49,026 bases of DNA from Bacteroidales bacterium. GTDB taxonomy: Bacteria > Bacteroidota > Bacteroidia > Bacteroidales > Paludibacteraceae. This document shows positions 16,761-25,673 of this stretch, in pieces (the first letter of the stretch is position 1; each line of letters opens with the position of its first letter). The position numbers and the translations under genes are program-made. The stretch is from NCBI GenBank assembly GCA_012518275.1, contig JAAYSS010000062.1, forward strand, positions 1 through 49,026. The letters are read 5' to 3'. The notes under the pieces were generated by a model. The model had not been told where the DNA came from and ran no database searches. It worked only from the letters and a program-made list of their open reading frames with translations.

Positions 16761-17633
16761 ATGAAAATGAAAAAACAAAATATATTTTTAGCAGCAGTTG
16801 TAACGCTTATTTTTGCGTTAGCAGCTTGTAATAGTACGTCTACCAAGCTTCCACAGCTGAAAACAGAAACAGACAGCTTAAATTATGCTTTCGGATTGGC
16901 AAATGGGAACGATATGAAAATGATGTTTGCACAAGACAGTGATTCTGTGGATTACAAAACACAAAAATTTATCGCGGGTCTTAAAAATGGATTAGCCGGG
17001 AAACCTGATGAAAATCCACAATTTGCAGAAGTTGGTGGGCAGTTCGGTGGCTGGTTAAATCAGCAGAAAACAGTCGGATTATTGGGTGATTCGACATTAA
17101 AGGTTAAATATTCATTGGTTAGACAAGGTTTGATAAATGCTATTAAAGGAGAGAAAACGAATATGACTCCGGAACAAGCGCAGGAGTATGTACAGAAGGT
17201 GATGACCGAGCGTCACGAAGTTCGTATGATGGAAAAATACGGTGCTAACAAAGAAGCCGGAGATAAATTTTTAGCTGAAAACGCTAAAAAAGAAGGAATT
17301 ACAACAACTGAGAGTGGTCTTCAGTATGAAGTTATTAAACAAGGAGCTGGTGCAAAACCAACTGCAGAGGATCAAGTAAAAGTTCATTATGAAGGAAAAT
17401 TACTCAATGATTCCGTTTTTGATAGCTCCATTGAACGCGGAGAACCGACAGAATTTTTCGTAAATCAAGTAATTCCGGGATGGACAGAAGGGCTTCAATT
17501 GATGCCTGTGGGGTCAAAATATCGCTTTTATATTCCACAAGATTTGGCATACGGTGCTAACGAGCATAATCCCCAAATTCCCCCGTTTTCAACGCTGATT
17601 TTTGATGTAGAACTCTTGGAAATTATAAAGTAA
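16761..17633 (+). CDS. FKBP-type peptidyl-prolyl isomerase lipoprotein
   Basis: 290 residues, counted from the ATG at 16761; the ATG at 16767 (MKKQNIF) is an equally good start. Lipobox ALAAC, then FKBP_N (DSLNYAFGLANG onward, about 38-155) and a full FKBP domain (about 185-290) with VKVHYEGKLLNDSVFDSS, QVIPGWTEGLQLM and IPPFSTLIFDVELLEIIK. It is the closest relative of the truncated gene before it. Last gene of the cluster; a strong terminator lies 25 nt downstream. Probable role: folding of envelope proteins at the membrane. Confidence 0.9.
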   Translation: MKMKKQNIFLAAVVTLIFALAACNSTSTKLPQLKTETDSLNYAFGLANGNDMKMMFAQDSDSVDYKTQKFIAGLKNGLAGKPDENPQFAEVGGQFGGWLNQQKTVGLLGDSTLKVKYSLVRQGLINAIKGEKTNMTPEQAQEYVQKVMTERHEVRMMEKYGANKEAGDKFLAENAKKEGITTTESGLQYEVIKQGAGAKPTAEDQVKVHYEGKLLNDSVFDSSIERGEPTEFFVNQVIPGWTEGLQLMPVGSKYRFYIPQDLAYGANEHNPQIPPFSTLIFDVELLEIIK

Positions 17634-17658
17634 CTCACGCCGCATTCAATATAAATGT

Positions 17659-17696
17659 AATGCCCGAAAAGTCGAAACTTTCGGGCATTATTTTTT
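17659..17696 (+). terminator. Terminator closing the FKBP cluster
   Basis: Perfect 11-bp stem, AATGCCCGAAA (17659-17669) with TTTCGGGCATT (17679-17689), 9-nt loop, followed by A and six Ts. The strongest terminator in the window. Confidence 0.9.
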
Positions 17697-17783
17697 CTGA
17701 TTAACGATAATTATGTAATATGAAAATTTTTTATTGAACTAAACTCAATAAAAACTTGTTTTTTATTTACTTAGGAAAATAGA

Positions 17784-20045
17784 ATGAAAATAGAAAAATT
17801 CGAAATAGCGGGTATGACTTGTTCTGCATGCGTGGCGCATGTAGAAAAAAGCGTGAGAAAACTTGATGGAGTGCATGATGTGAATGTCAATCTCTTGACA
17901 AACAGCATGTCTGTAGAATTTGAAGAAAAAGCCCTTTCAACCGAAAAAATTATAGAATCGGTGCAAGATGCCGGATATGACGCTTTTTTGAAAACGCCCG
18001 TAAAAGCGTTTGACGTATATTTTGGGATAAATCATGTTGTTAAAGAGCAGGCAGAGTTCAAGAAAAGAGTCTTGATTTCCTTTGCCTTCCTTATTCCTTT
18101 GCTTTATGTGGCTATGGGACCGATGCTCGGGTTTCCCGTTCCTGAATTTTTTATGGGAGAAAGGAACGCTCTTGTATTTGCTTTCACTCAGTTTTTACTT
18201 GCTCTACCCATTTATTTTGTTAACAACAAATTTTTCACGAATGGATTCAAAGCATTAAGGCACCTATCACCTACGATGGATTCTCTGGTAGCCATTGGTT
18301 CTGCATCAGCTTTGATTTATGGGATTTTTGCTATTTATCGAATTTCGTACGGTTTGGGGCATGGAGAAGCAGATATCACACATCAGTATATGCACGACCT
18401 GTTCTTTGAGTCGGGAGCTATGATTTTGACACTCATTACATTGGGAAAATATTTTGAAGCCCGTTCAAAACGGCAAACTTCGGATGCGTTGACTAAACTA
18501 ATTAATTCTGCACCACAAACGGCTAATGTCATTCGCAATGGAGAAGAGATGGAAATTTCGGTGGAAGAAGTCCGTTTGGGTGATTTAATCAGCATACGTC
18601 CCGGGCAGAAAGTTCCGGTAGATGGCGTGGTTGACGAAGGTTTTAGCTCACTCGATGAGTCTGTGATTACCGGAGAAAGCATTCCGGTTTTTAAGCAGAA
18701 AGGGGATACAGTAATTTCTGCAAGTATCAATAAAACAGGATTTTTCACGTTTCGTGCAACAAAAGTTGGGAAGGACACCACTCTTTCTCAAATTATTGCT
18801 TTGCTCGAAGAAGCTACTGCATCCAAAGCGCCGATTTCACGTTTGGCAGATAAAATCAGCCGAATTTTCGTTCCGATTGTCATCGGTATTGCTGTTGTTG
18901 CAACACTTGTTTGGTTAATTTTAGGTTATCCTTTCGAATTTGCATTATCCATCGGCATTGCCGTGCTTATTATTTCCTGTCCTTGTGCGTTAGGATTAGC
19001 CACACCCGTTGCCATCATGGTAGGAACAGGCAGAGGAGCCGAGCATGGGATTCTCTTCAAATCAGCCGAAGCTCTTGAAATAGGCGGAAAAATAGACACC
19101 ATTGTTTTTGATAAAACCGGAACAATTACCGAAGGAAATCCCAAAGTGACCGATATAGAAAGTCTTCATTACATGAATGAAAAGGAGATGCTTCGAGTTT
19201 GTGCTTCACTTGAAAAACACTCAGAACATCCCATTTCAAAAGCGATTCTTACACGTGCAAAAGAAGAAAATTTAGAACTTTCTACTGTTCAGAATTTTGA
19301 AAATGTACCGGGGAAAGGAATTTCGGGAGTAATAAATGATGAGCTGTATAAAGTTGGAAACAAATCTTTTATCGCAGAAAGTATTGATGTAGAACCTGTT
19401 GAAGATTTCTTGTTTATGCTAATGCAACAGGGGAAAACAGCACTTTTTGTCTCTGATGATGAAAATGTGCTGGGAGTAATCGGTGTGGCAGATACGATGA
19501 AAGAAACGAGTCACGAAGCTATTGAAATATTGCAGGAGATGGGGTACACCACTGTGTTGCTTACCGGTGACAATGAGCGGACAGCAAGTGCGGTGCAAGA
19601 AGAAATTGGTTTTGACCAAGTGATAGCTGAAGTGCTTCCACAAGATAAAGACAAGGTAATCCAAAAACTTAAAAACGAAGGCAGAACTGTAGCCATGGTA
19701 GGTGATGGCATCAACGATGCACCTGCGTTGGCACGTTCTGATTTAGGTTTTGCTATTGGTTCAGGTACAGATGTAGCCATCGAAGCGGCTGATGTAGTAT
19801 TGATAAAAAATGACTTGCTGGATGTCGTAAAGGGGATTCGATTGAGCAAATCAACGATTACAAACATTAAGCAAAATTTATTTTGGGCATTTTTCTACAA
19901 TGTAATCGGTATTCCTATTGCAGCGGGTGTGTTTTATTTCATGCTTGGTTGGAAACTTAATCCGATGTTTGCGGCACTGGCAATGAGTTTAAGCTCTATA
20001 ACTGTGGTAATGAATGCGTTGAGATTGCGAAAAGTTCGGCTTTAA
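17784..20045 (+). CDS. copA: Copper-exporting P-type ATPase
   Basis: P1B-type ATPase that pumps Cu(I) out of the cytoplasm. The 753 residues hold one N-terminal heavy-metal domain with GMTCSAC (Cys13, Cys16), about eight membrane helices, the transduction motif TGES, the metal-binding CPC (Cys399-Pro-Cys401, SCPCALG), the phosphorylation motif DKTGT (Asp443), the SEHPIS motif of P1B pumps, LTGDN and GDGINDAPAL. CPC, MTCSAC and the neighbouring copper chaperone together favour copper over zinc or cadmium. The copZ gene follows after 41 nt. Confidence 0.93.
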   Translation: MKIEKFEIAGMTCSACVAHVEKSVRKLDGVHDVNVNLLTNSMSVEFEEKALSTEKIIESVQDAGYDAFLKTPVKAFDVYFGINHVVKEQAEFKKRVLISFAFLIPLLYVAMGPMLGFPVPEFFMGERNALVFAFTQFLLALPIYFVNNKFFTNGFKALRHLSPTMDSLVAIGSASALIYGIFAIYRISYGLGHGEADITHQYMHDLFFESGAMILTLITLGKYFEARSKRQTSDALTKLINSAPQTANVIRNGEEMEISVEEVRLGDLISIRPGQKVPVDGVVDEGFSSLDESVITGESIPVFKQKGDTVISASINKTGFFTFRATKVGKDTTLSQIIALLEEATASKAPISRLADKISRIFVPIVIGIAVVATLVWLILGYPFEFALSIGIAVLIISCPCALGLATPVAIMVGTGRGAEHGILFKSAEALEIGGKIDTIVFDKTGTITEGNPKVTDIESLHYMNEKEMLRVCASLEKHSEHPISKAILTRAKEENLELSTVQNFENVPGKGISGVINDELYKVGNKSFIAESIDVEPVEDFLFMLMQQGKTALFVSDDENVLGVIGVADTMKETSHEAIEILQEMGYTTVLLTGDNERTASAVQEEIGFDQVIAEVLPQDKDKVIQKLKNEGRTVAMVGDGINDAPALARSDLGFAIGSGTDVAIEAADVVLIKNDLLDVVKGIRLSKSTITNIKQNLFWAFFYNVIGIPIAAGVFYFMLGWKLNPMFAALAMSLSSITVVMNALRLRKVRL

Positions 20046-20086
20046 TTTTCATCAACTACCAAAACAAAATTTTAATCTCTACAAAA

Positions 20087-20299
20087 ATGAATAAAACAGT
20101 AATAATCAAAGGAATGAGCTGTCGCCATTGTGCAATGCGCGTAGAAAAGGCTCTGAATAAAATTAATGGAGTAGAAGCTTCGGTTGATTTAGAAAGCAGA
20201 ACCGCTAAATTGAATCTGACTAATTCCATTTCTAATCAACAAATAATAGAAGTTATAGATGGTGTAGGTTATGAAGTTGTGGAAATAATTGACGTGTAG
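20087..20299 (+). CDS. copZ: Copper chaperone, heavy-metal-associated domain
   Basis: 70-residue HMA domain protein with the metal site GMSCRHC (Cys12, Cys15) and the usual GYEV end of the ferredoxin-like fold. Proteins of this kind carry Cu(I) to CopA. It lies 41 nt behind copA on the same strand, so the two are most likely one transcript. The His between the cysteines (C-R-H-C) is common in cytosolic copper chaperones. No copper-responsive regulator is seen next to the pair. Confidence 0.88.
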   Translation: MNKTVIIKGMSCRHCAMRVEKALNKINGVEASVDLESRTAKLNLTNSISNQQIIEVIDGVGYEVVEIIDV

Positions 20300-20419
20300 A
20301 AGCGAGTGCTTTTGCAGCTTTTTGCATAGGTGTGATATAACTCGAAAACTTCAAACAACCGAAAATATCCACCCAAATGGGGTTTAATTTCCTAAAAATC
20401 AAAAATAATTTGCTGGAAA

Positions 20420-20452
20420 TTTGGTTGATACCTATTTGTTTTTGTTATTTTG
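20420..20452 (+). promoter_or_regulatory. Possible topA promoter
   Basis: TTTG (20420-20423), 22 nt, then TATTTTG (20446-20452), one T short of the TAnnTTTG consensus; 28 nt before the topA ATG. Confidence 0.35.
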
Positions 20453-20480
20453 CACTCAATTTCAAAATCAAGTTTAGAAT

Positions 20481-22814
20481 ATGTCAAAAAATTTAGTCAT
20501 TGTTGAGTCGCCGGCGAAAGCCAAAACCATCGAGAAATTTTTAGGGAAAGAATATGAAGTGATGTCGAGCATGGGGCATATCCGTGATTTATCGGATAAA
20601 GGTTTGGGCATTGATTTCGACAATAACTATGCACCACAATACGAAGTTTCGCCCGATAAAAAGAAAGTTGTTTCAGAACTGAAAAAAGCGGTAAAATCAG
20701 CTGAAACAGTATGGTTAGCTTCGGATGAAGACCGCGAAGGAGAGGCTATTGCATGGCATTTAGCGGAAGAATTAAAGCTAAAAAAAGAAAACACTAAACG
20801 GATTGTGTTTCATGAGATTACAAAGGATGCTATTCTTCGGGCTATTGAAAATCCACGTGAAATTGACAAAAACTTGGTAGATGCGCAACAGGCGCGACGA
20901 GTGTTGGATCGGATTGTTGGATTTGAAATCTCGCCAATTCTTTGGCGTAAAGTTCGCCCTTCGTTATCGGCAGGGCGCGTGCAGTCAGTTGCAGTGCGGT
21001 TGATTGTGGAAAGAGAGCGAGAAATAAATAATTTTGTAGCTGAAAGTTCGTACAAAGTTTCGGCTGTTTTTACATCCAAAGATGCTAATGGTACACAGGT
21101 AGTACTGCCGGCAGAGCTTTCCAAACGTTTTAAAACAAAGGAAGAAGCATATGCATTCCTTGAATTGTGTAAAAATGCTCAATTTTTGGTGGATAGCATT
21201 GAGAAAAAACCGGCTAAAAAATCACCGGCGCCGCCATTTACCACTTCCACACTTCAGCAAGAAGCATCGCGTAAGCTCGGATTTTCTGTGTCGCAAACAA
21301 TGCGAGTGGCTCAGCAACTTTATGAATCCGGGAAAATCACATACATGCGTACTGACTCGGTTAACCTTTCAGGTTTAGCTATTAATACTGCTAAAAATGA
21401 AATTATTAGCATGGCTGGTGAGGAATATGTGAAGATTCGGAAATTTACCACTAGGTCTAAGGGAGCACAAGAAGCGCACGAAGCCATCCGCCCAACGTAT
21501 ATGAACGCACATTCTGTGAGTGGAACAGCATGGGAAAAACGTCTTTATGAGCTGATTTGGAAACGCACTATCGCTTCTCAGATGGCAGATGCTAAATTGG
21601 AAAAAACCAATATTTATATCAACGTTTCAGGAAGTAAATATCAATTTGTTGCATCCGGAGAAGTTATTGTGTTTGATGGTTTTTTAAAGGTCTATTTAGA
21701 GTCGACTGATGATGAGAATACTGAAAAAAGTGGAATCCTTCCCACGATGAAAAAAGGTGAATCGTTGGCACCAAAAGAAATTTTGGCACAAGAACGTTTC
21801 ACACAACGTCCACCCAGATATACGGAGGCAAGTCTGGTGCGTAAGTTGGAAGAGCTTGGTATAGGCCGTCCATCTACTTATGCACCAACCATTTCTACCA
21901 TTCAGAATAGGAAATACGTTGAAAAAGGCAATCGGCCGGCTCTAAAACGAAACTTTAATGAGTTGAAACTAAAATCCGGGAAAATTACAGATTCTAAAAA
22001 ATCCGAAAATTACGGAGCCGAAAAAGGAAAATTGTTCCCGGAAGATATAGGATTGGTTGTAAATGATTTTTTGATAGAATATTTCCCAAATATAATGGAT
22101 TATAACTTCACGGCGAATGTGGAGGTGGAATTTGACCAAATCGCTGAAGGAAAAGTAAAATGGACGCAATCTATAGATTCATTTTATAAGCGTTTTCATC
22201 CGGTTGTTGAAGAAACATTGAAAAACTCAGAACGTCATGTTGGTGAGCGTATATTGGGCGTTGACCCTAAATCAGGAAGGCAGTTGTCCGTAAAAATTGG
22301 TCGATATGGGCCCATAGCTCAAATTGGAACTTCGGACGAGGAAGAAAAGCCGCTGTTTGCATCACTTCGCAAAACGCAATCCATTGAAAACATTACGCAG
22401 GAAGAGGCATTGGAACTCTTTAAACTGCCCCGAGAAATAGGTGATTTCGAAGGAAAAGGGATGACGGTTGCGATTGGTAGGTTTGGTCCTTATGTGCGCC
22501 ACGATGGGAAGTTTTATTCGATACCAAAATCGGATGACCCATTGGATATCACCGCAGAAAGAGCTATCGAAATTATTGAAGCAAAACGTGAAGCCGATAA
22601 GAATAAAATAATAAATACCTTCGGTGAAAACGAGGAAATTCAAGTGTTGAATGGTCGGTATGGTCCCTACATCTCTTTTGAAAAAAACAACTATAAAATC
22701 CCCAAGAAAATGGATGCGAAAGCATTGACTGAAGAGCAGTGCCGTGAAATTATAGCATCACAAGCCGATAAAGTTAAGAAGAAAAAAAGCTATAAAAGAA
22801 GGAAGAAGGCTTAA
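20481..22814 (+). CDS. topA: DNA topoisomerase I
   Basis: Type IA topoisomerase that relaxes negative supercoils. The 777 residues begin with the Toprim domain (VIVESPAKAKTIEKFLG, acidic triad in DEDREGE at 82-88), followed by LSAGRVQSVAVRLI and the active-site tyrosine Tyr298 in KITYMRTDSVNLS. GIGRPSTYAPTI follows. The C-terminus has no four-cysteine zinc ribbons; instead it has three repeats with GRYGP/GRFGPY (near 610, 660 and 725) and a lysine-rich end (KKKKSYKRRKKA). That tail form is common in Bacteroidota and other phyla. Confidence 0.96.
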   Translation: MSKNLVIVESPAKAKTIEKFLGKEYEVMSSMGHIRDLSDKGLGIDFDNNYAPQYEVSPDKKKVVSELKKAVKSAETVWLASDEDREGEAIAWHLAEELKLKKENTKRIVFHEITKDAILRAIENPREIDKNLVDAQQARRVLDRIVGFEISPILWRKVRPSLSAGRVQSVAVRLIVEREREINNFVAESSYKVSAVFTSKDANGTQVVLPAELSKRFKTKEEAYAFLELCKNAQFLVDSIEKKPAKKSPAPPFTTSTLQQEASRKLGFSVSQTMRVAQQLYESGKITYMRTDSVNLSGLAINTAKNEIISMAGEEYVKIRKFTTRSKGAQEAHEAIRPTYMNAHSVSGTAWEKRLYELIWKRTIASQMADAKLEKTNIYINVSGSKYQFVASGEVIVFDGFLKVYLESTDDENTEKSGILPTMKKGESLAPKEILAQERFTQRPPRYTEASLVRKLEELGIGRPSTYAPTISTIQNRKYVEKGNRPALKRNFNELKLKSGKITDSKKSENYGAEKGKLFPEDIGLVVNDFLIEYFPNIMDYNFTANVEVEFDQIAEGKVKWTQSIDSFYKRFHPVVEETLKNSERHVGERILGVDPKSGRQLSVKIGRYGPIAQIGTSDEEEKPLFASLRKTQSIENITQEEALELFKLPREIGDFEGKGMTVAIGRFGPYVRHDGKFYSIPKSDDPLDITAERAIEIIEAKREADKNKIINTFGENEEIQVLNGRYGPYISFEKNNYKIPKKMDAKALTEEQCREIIASQADKVKKKKSYKRRKKA

Positions 22815-22854
22815 TTTTTTCTTAAGATTATTAGGACTTAAAAAATCTGAAATT

Positions 22855-23892
22855 ATGAAACAATTTCTTTTCATCATATTGTTAATTCCATTTTTGCTAA
22901 CAGCACAAACTGTTACAGAAGGACAACCGACGTTGATTTATTCACTTCCGAAAACAGAATTTGTTGTTCATGCAACGGTCGAAAAAATAACTGAAACGCC
23001 GGGACAATTTTACCAATATTCGGAAAGATATCTTGCTACTTCCGATGTAATCACATCCAAAAGGACCTACTACAGGTTAAAAAGTCTGGATGTAATTCCC
23101 AGCATTTTGCCCGACAAAGAGCGTACTTTTACCATTATCCCGAAGAAGAGATCGCTCGCATCGTTGATTACGGTTACAGAGGAGGGAATACTATGTGGTA
23201 TTAACACGCATCCGATACAGATTAATAAGGAGAAGAAAATTGTTAGAAAAGAAGCAGATAGAGGAGAGCAATCTGCTCAAAAACTGCTTCCGCTTAGTGA
23301 GGAGTATATGCTTGCCGGTTCGGAAGTGAAAATGGCTGAGGGCGTTGCAAAGCAAATTTATAGCATACGTGAAAATCGCGCTGATTTACTTGCCGGTGAT
23401 GTGGAATACGTGCCGACAGACGGCGCTTCGATGAAAACGATGATTGAGCAAATGAATCAGCAAGAAGAGGTGCTTACAAAGTTATTTGTGGGAACCACCA
23501 CAGTAGAAGAGTTGACGCAAGAAATGACTTATACACCGACAAAAGCAGTGAAAGATGAAGTGGCTTTTAGATTTTCGGAGTTTCAAGGCTTAGTGCCTGC
23601 TGATGATTTAAGTGGTTCGCCCTATTACATTTCCATCAGTTTTGAACCTGTGAAAGCCGTTGCTGATGAGAAAAAGAAAAAAGCGAAGGAAGAGGTTTTT
23701 TCCATTATTCCGGTGTTGGCAGATGTGATTTTAGACGATGGCGAAAAAGTGTTTTTTCAAAAAGAAATAACTATCCCTCAACTTGGTATTTTGATGCCAA
23801 TTCCTTTAGAAACGATGAATAAATACAGCAGAGCATTTGTTAGTCCTGAGACGGGCAGACTGCTTTCAGTTGAACAGGGAGAAAAAAAGTGA
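22855..23892 (+). CDS. DUF4831 family exported protein
   Basis: 345 residues with an N-terminal signal peptide (MKQFLFIILLIPFLLTAQ). The body has LIYSLPKTEFVVHATVEKIT, GQFYQYSERYLAT and YRLKSLDVIP followed by an Asp/Lys-rich C-terminal half with VFFQKEITIPQLGI and MPIPLE. This is the pattern of the DUF4831 proteins of Bacteroidales, whose function is unknown. It follows topA after 40 nt on the same strand and may be cotranscribed. It converges on the nucleoside kinase; its stop lies in the stem of the kinase's terminator. Confidence 0.75.
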   Translation: MKQFLFIILLIPFLLTAQTVTEGQPTLIYSLPKTEFVVHATVEKITETPGQFYQYSERYLATSDVITSKRTYYRLKSLDVIPSILPDKERTFTIIPKKRSLASLITVTEEGILCGINTHPIQINKEKKIVRKEADRGEQSAQKLLPLSEEYMLAGSEVKMAEGVAKQIYSIRENRADLLAGDVEYVPTDGASMKTMIEQMNQQEEVLTKLFVGTTTVEELTQEMTYTPTKAVKDEVAFRFSEFQGLVPADDLSGSPYYISISFEPVKAVADEKKKKAKEEVFSIIPVLADVILDDGEKVFFQKEITIPQLGILMPIPLETMNKYSRAFVSPETGRLLSVEQGEKK

Positions 23893-23919
23893 AGCAGATT
23901 TGATTTACTGCTCCACTTT
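23886..23919 (-). terminator. Terminator behind the nucleoside kinase
   Basis: Arms 23886-23897 and 23908-23919 pair over 12 positions with one A/C mismatch, 10-nt loop. On the minus strand a run of seven Ts follows. The left arm overlaps the stop codon of the convergent DUF4831 gene. Confidence 0.65.
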
Positions 23920-23925
23920 AATGAA

Positions 23926-25593
23926 TTAGTATTTGAAACTGCTGCCCCCCACAAATTCACGTAATAACGAAGTGGGCGGAATTTCACGATCCGGAATGGC
24001 GATGAAATAACGTAAAAAACGCAGTAAGCGATGTGTTTCAGTATATTCATCGCAATATTTTGGTACTTGTTCAAGAATGGGTATGACGTGCCTTTTCAGT
24101 ACTGCCAATTCAAAGATTAGTGCAGAATTAAACATGATATCTGCATTTTCCTGGTACGGGAAAATCCATTTATCTTCCCCTTTTCTCACGCTGGGCCAAC
24201 GCCTGATGGTGTCTCGTGCAGAGTACCCCCGATAACGATAATCGCGAATAATTCGACGTAGAAGTCTTGTATCTGCTGTTGGAATCCAGTTGTGTTCGTC
24301 TATGGCAATCGTAGTTAGTGCTGAAACATAGACTTTGAATAGCGTGTGTTCTGGAATTCCTTTTGTCAGTTCAGGATTCAACGCGTGGATGCCTTCAATA
24401 ATCAGGAAGGTATCTTTTTCCAATTTTAATTTTTCACCTTTGAAGAATCGGGTTCCCTTTTCAAAGTTAAAGAACGGGAGTTCAACAGTTTTTCCTTCAA
24501 GTAATTGCTCCATTTGTTTGTGGAAAAAATCAAGGTCAAGCGCATAAAGCGATTCGAAATCCCACTCACCGTTTTCATCGCGCGGCGTATCTTCCCTGTT
24601 TACGAAATAATTGTCCAATGAAATAATTTTCGGTTTTAGTCCACTTACCATCAATTGCACGGAAAGTCGCTTACTGAATGTAGTTTTTCCCGAAGATGAC
24701 GGTCCGGAAACCAAAATAATTTTTACATCAGGGCGGTCATGAATCATATCAGCAATGTAAGCTACCTTTTTCTCATGAAGTGCTTCTGCAATTTTTATGA
24801 GATTAAATGCTCGTTTATTCAAGCAAGCTTTGTTAAGTTCACCTACTGTCTTTAGATCCATGATTTTGTTCCAACTCAAAAATTCTTTGAAAATCTCAAA
24901 CATCTTCGGCTGCGGAATTGTCTCTTCTAACTCCACCGGATTTTGCCGATTTGGTACTTGAAGAAGCATGCCATCATAGTAGGGTGTAAGGTCGAAAATA
25001 TCCAAATAATCTGTGGAAGGCAGTAGGATACTGGTGTAATAATCAATGAAATTTCCAATGCGGTAGTAGCGCAGATAGGGTTCGCCTAGGCTGTTGAATA
25101 GAGCATCTTTCGATGTGTTGTTTCGTCCGTTCTGGAATAATTTTTTGACTTGTTCGGTCCGCTTCTCTTCCAGTATAATTGGTTCACCTCTGGAAATAAT
25201 TTCTTCCATTTTCGATTTTATTTGGGCTACTATTTCAGGCGTTATCGGTTGATCAAAGTTTTCTATCTGGCAGTAGTATCCTTTCGAAATTGGGTGCTCT
25301 ATCCAGAGAACTGATTGTGGGAAAAGTTCTGAAACCGCCTTTGAAAGTACCATTGAAAGAGAACGAACATAAACACGCATACCCGACGAACAACCAGTAT
25401 CGATAAATTCAATGTCTTTTGGTTTGTAAATTAGGAAGTTAAGGTTTTCTACTTTATAATTAACACGTGCTGCAACAACTTGATATTTAAGTTTTATATT
25501 TAGCGCTTTGTAGATTTCTAATAAGGATGTTCCGAGCGGAAAAGAGTGATAATCTTTAGTGTTTTTACAATAAATTACAACTGTTTTTTTCAT
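23926..25593 (-). CDS. TGS-domain nucleoside (uridine) kinase
   Basis: 555 residues in three parts: a TGS-like domain (about 1-65), a middle region resembling the second additional domain of threonyl- and alanyl-tRNA synthetases (about 65-250), and a C-terminal phosphoribulokinase/uridine kinase domain with P-loop GPSSSGKTT (297-305), SLDNYF, FLIIEGIHALNP and RRIIRDYRYRG. Such fusion proteins in Bacteroidota and Firmicutes are annotated as nucleoside kinases; uridine/cytidine phosphorylation is inferred. What the TGS part binds is not known to me. It is a single gene with its own terminator and a possible -7 box 41 nt upstream. Confidence 0.85.
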   Translation of the reverse strand: MKKTVVIYCKNTKDYHSFPLGTSLLEIYKALNIKLKYQVVAARVNYKVENLNFLIYKPKDIEFIDTGCSSGMRVYVRSLSMVLSKAVSELFPQSVLWIEHPISKGYYCQIENFDQPITPEIVAQIKSKMEEIISRGEPIILEEKRTEQVKKLFQNGRNNTSKDALFNSLGEPYLRYYRIGNFIDYYTSILLPSTDYLDIFDLTPYYDGMLLQVPNRQNPVELEETIPQPKMFEIFKEFLSWNKIMDLKTVGELNKACLNKRAFNLIKIAEALHEKKVAYIADMIHDRPDVKIILVSGPSSSGKTTFSKRLSVQLMVSGLKPKIISLDNYFVNREDTPRDENGEWDFESLYALDLDFFHKQMEQLLEGKTVELPFFNFEKGTRFFKGEKLKLEKDTFLIIEGIHALNPELTKGIPEHTLFKVYVSALTTIAIDEHNWIPTADTRLLRRIIRDYRYRGYSARDTIRRWPSVRKGEDKWIFPYQENADIMFNSALIFELAVLKRHVIPILEQVPKYCDEYTETHRLLRFLRYFIAIPDREIPPTSLLREFVGGSSFKY

Positions 25594-25634
25594 AATGAAT
25601 GATAAGAATTTGTTTTCAATTAAAAAAGTTTTGG

Positions 25635-25642
25635 CAAAGCTA
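25635..25642 (-). promoter_or_regulatory. -7 promoter element for the nucleoside kinase
   Basis: TAGCTTTG on the minus strand, 41 nt before the ATG at 25593. Confidence 0.35.
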
Positions 25643-25673
25643 AAAACTATAGCAAAGTTTAGTTTATATATTT

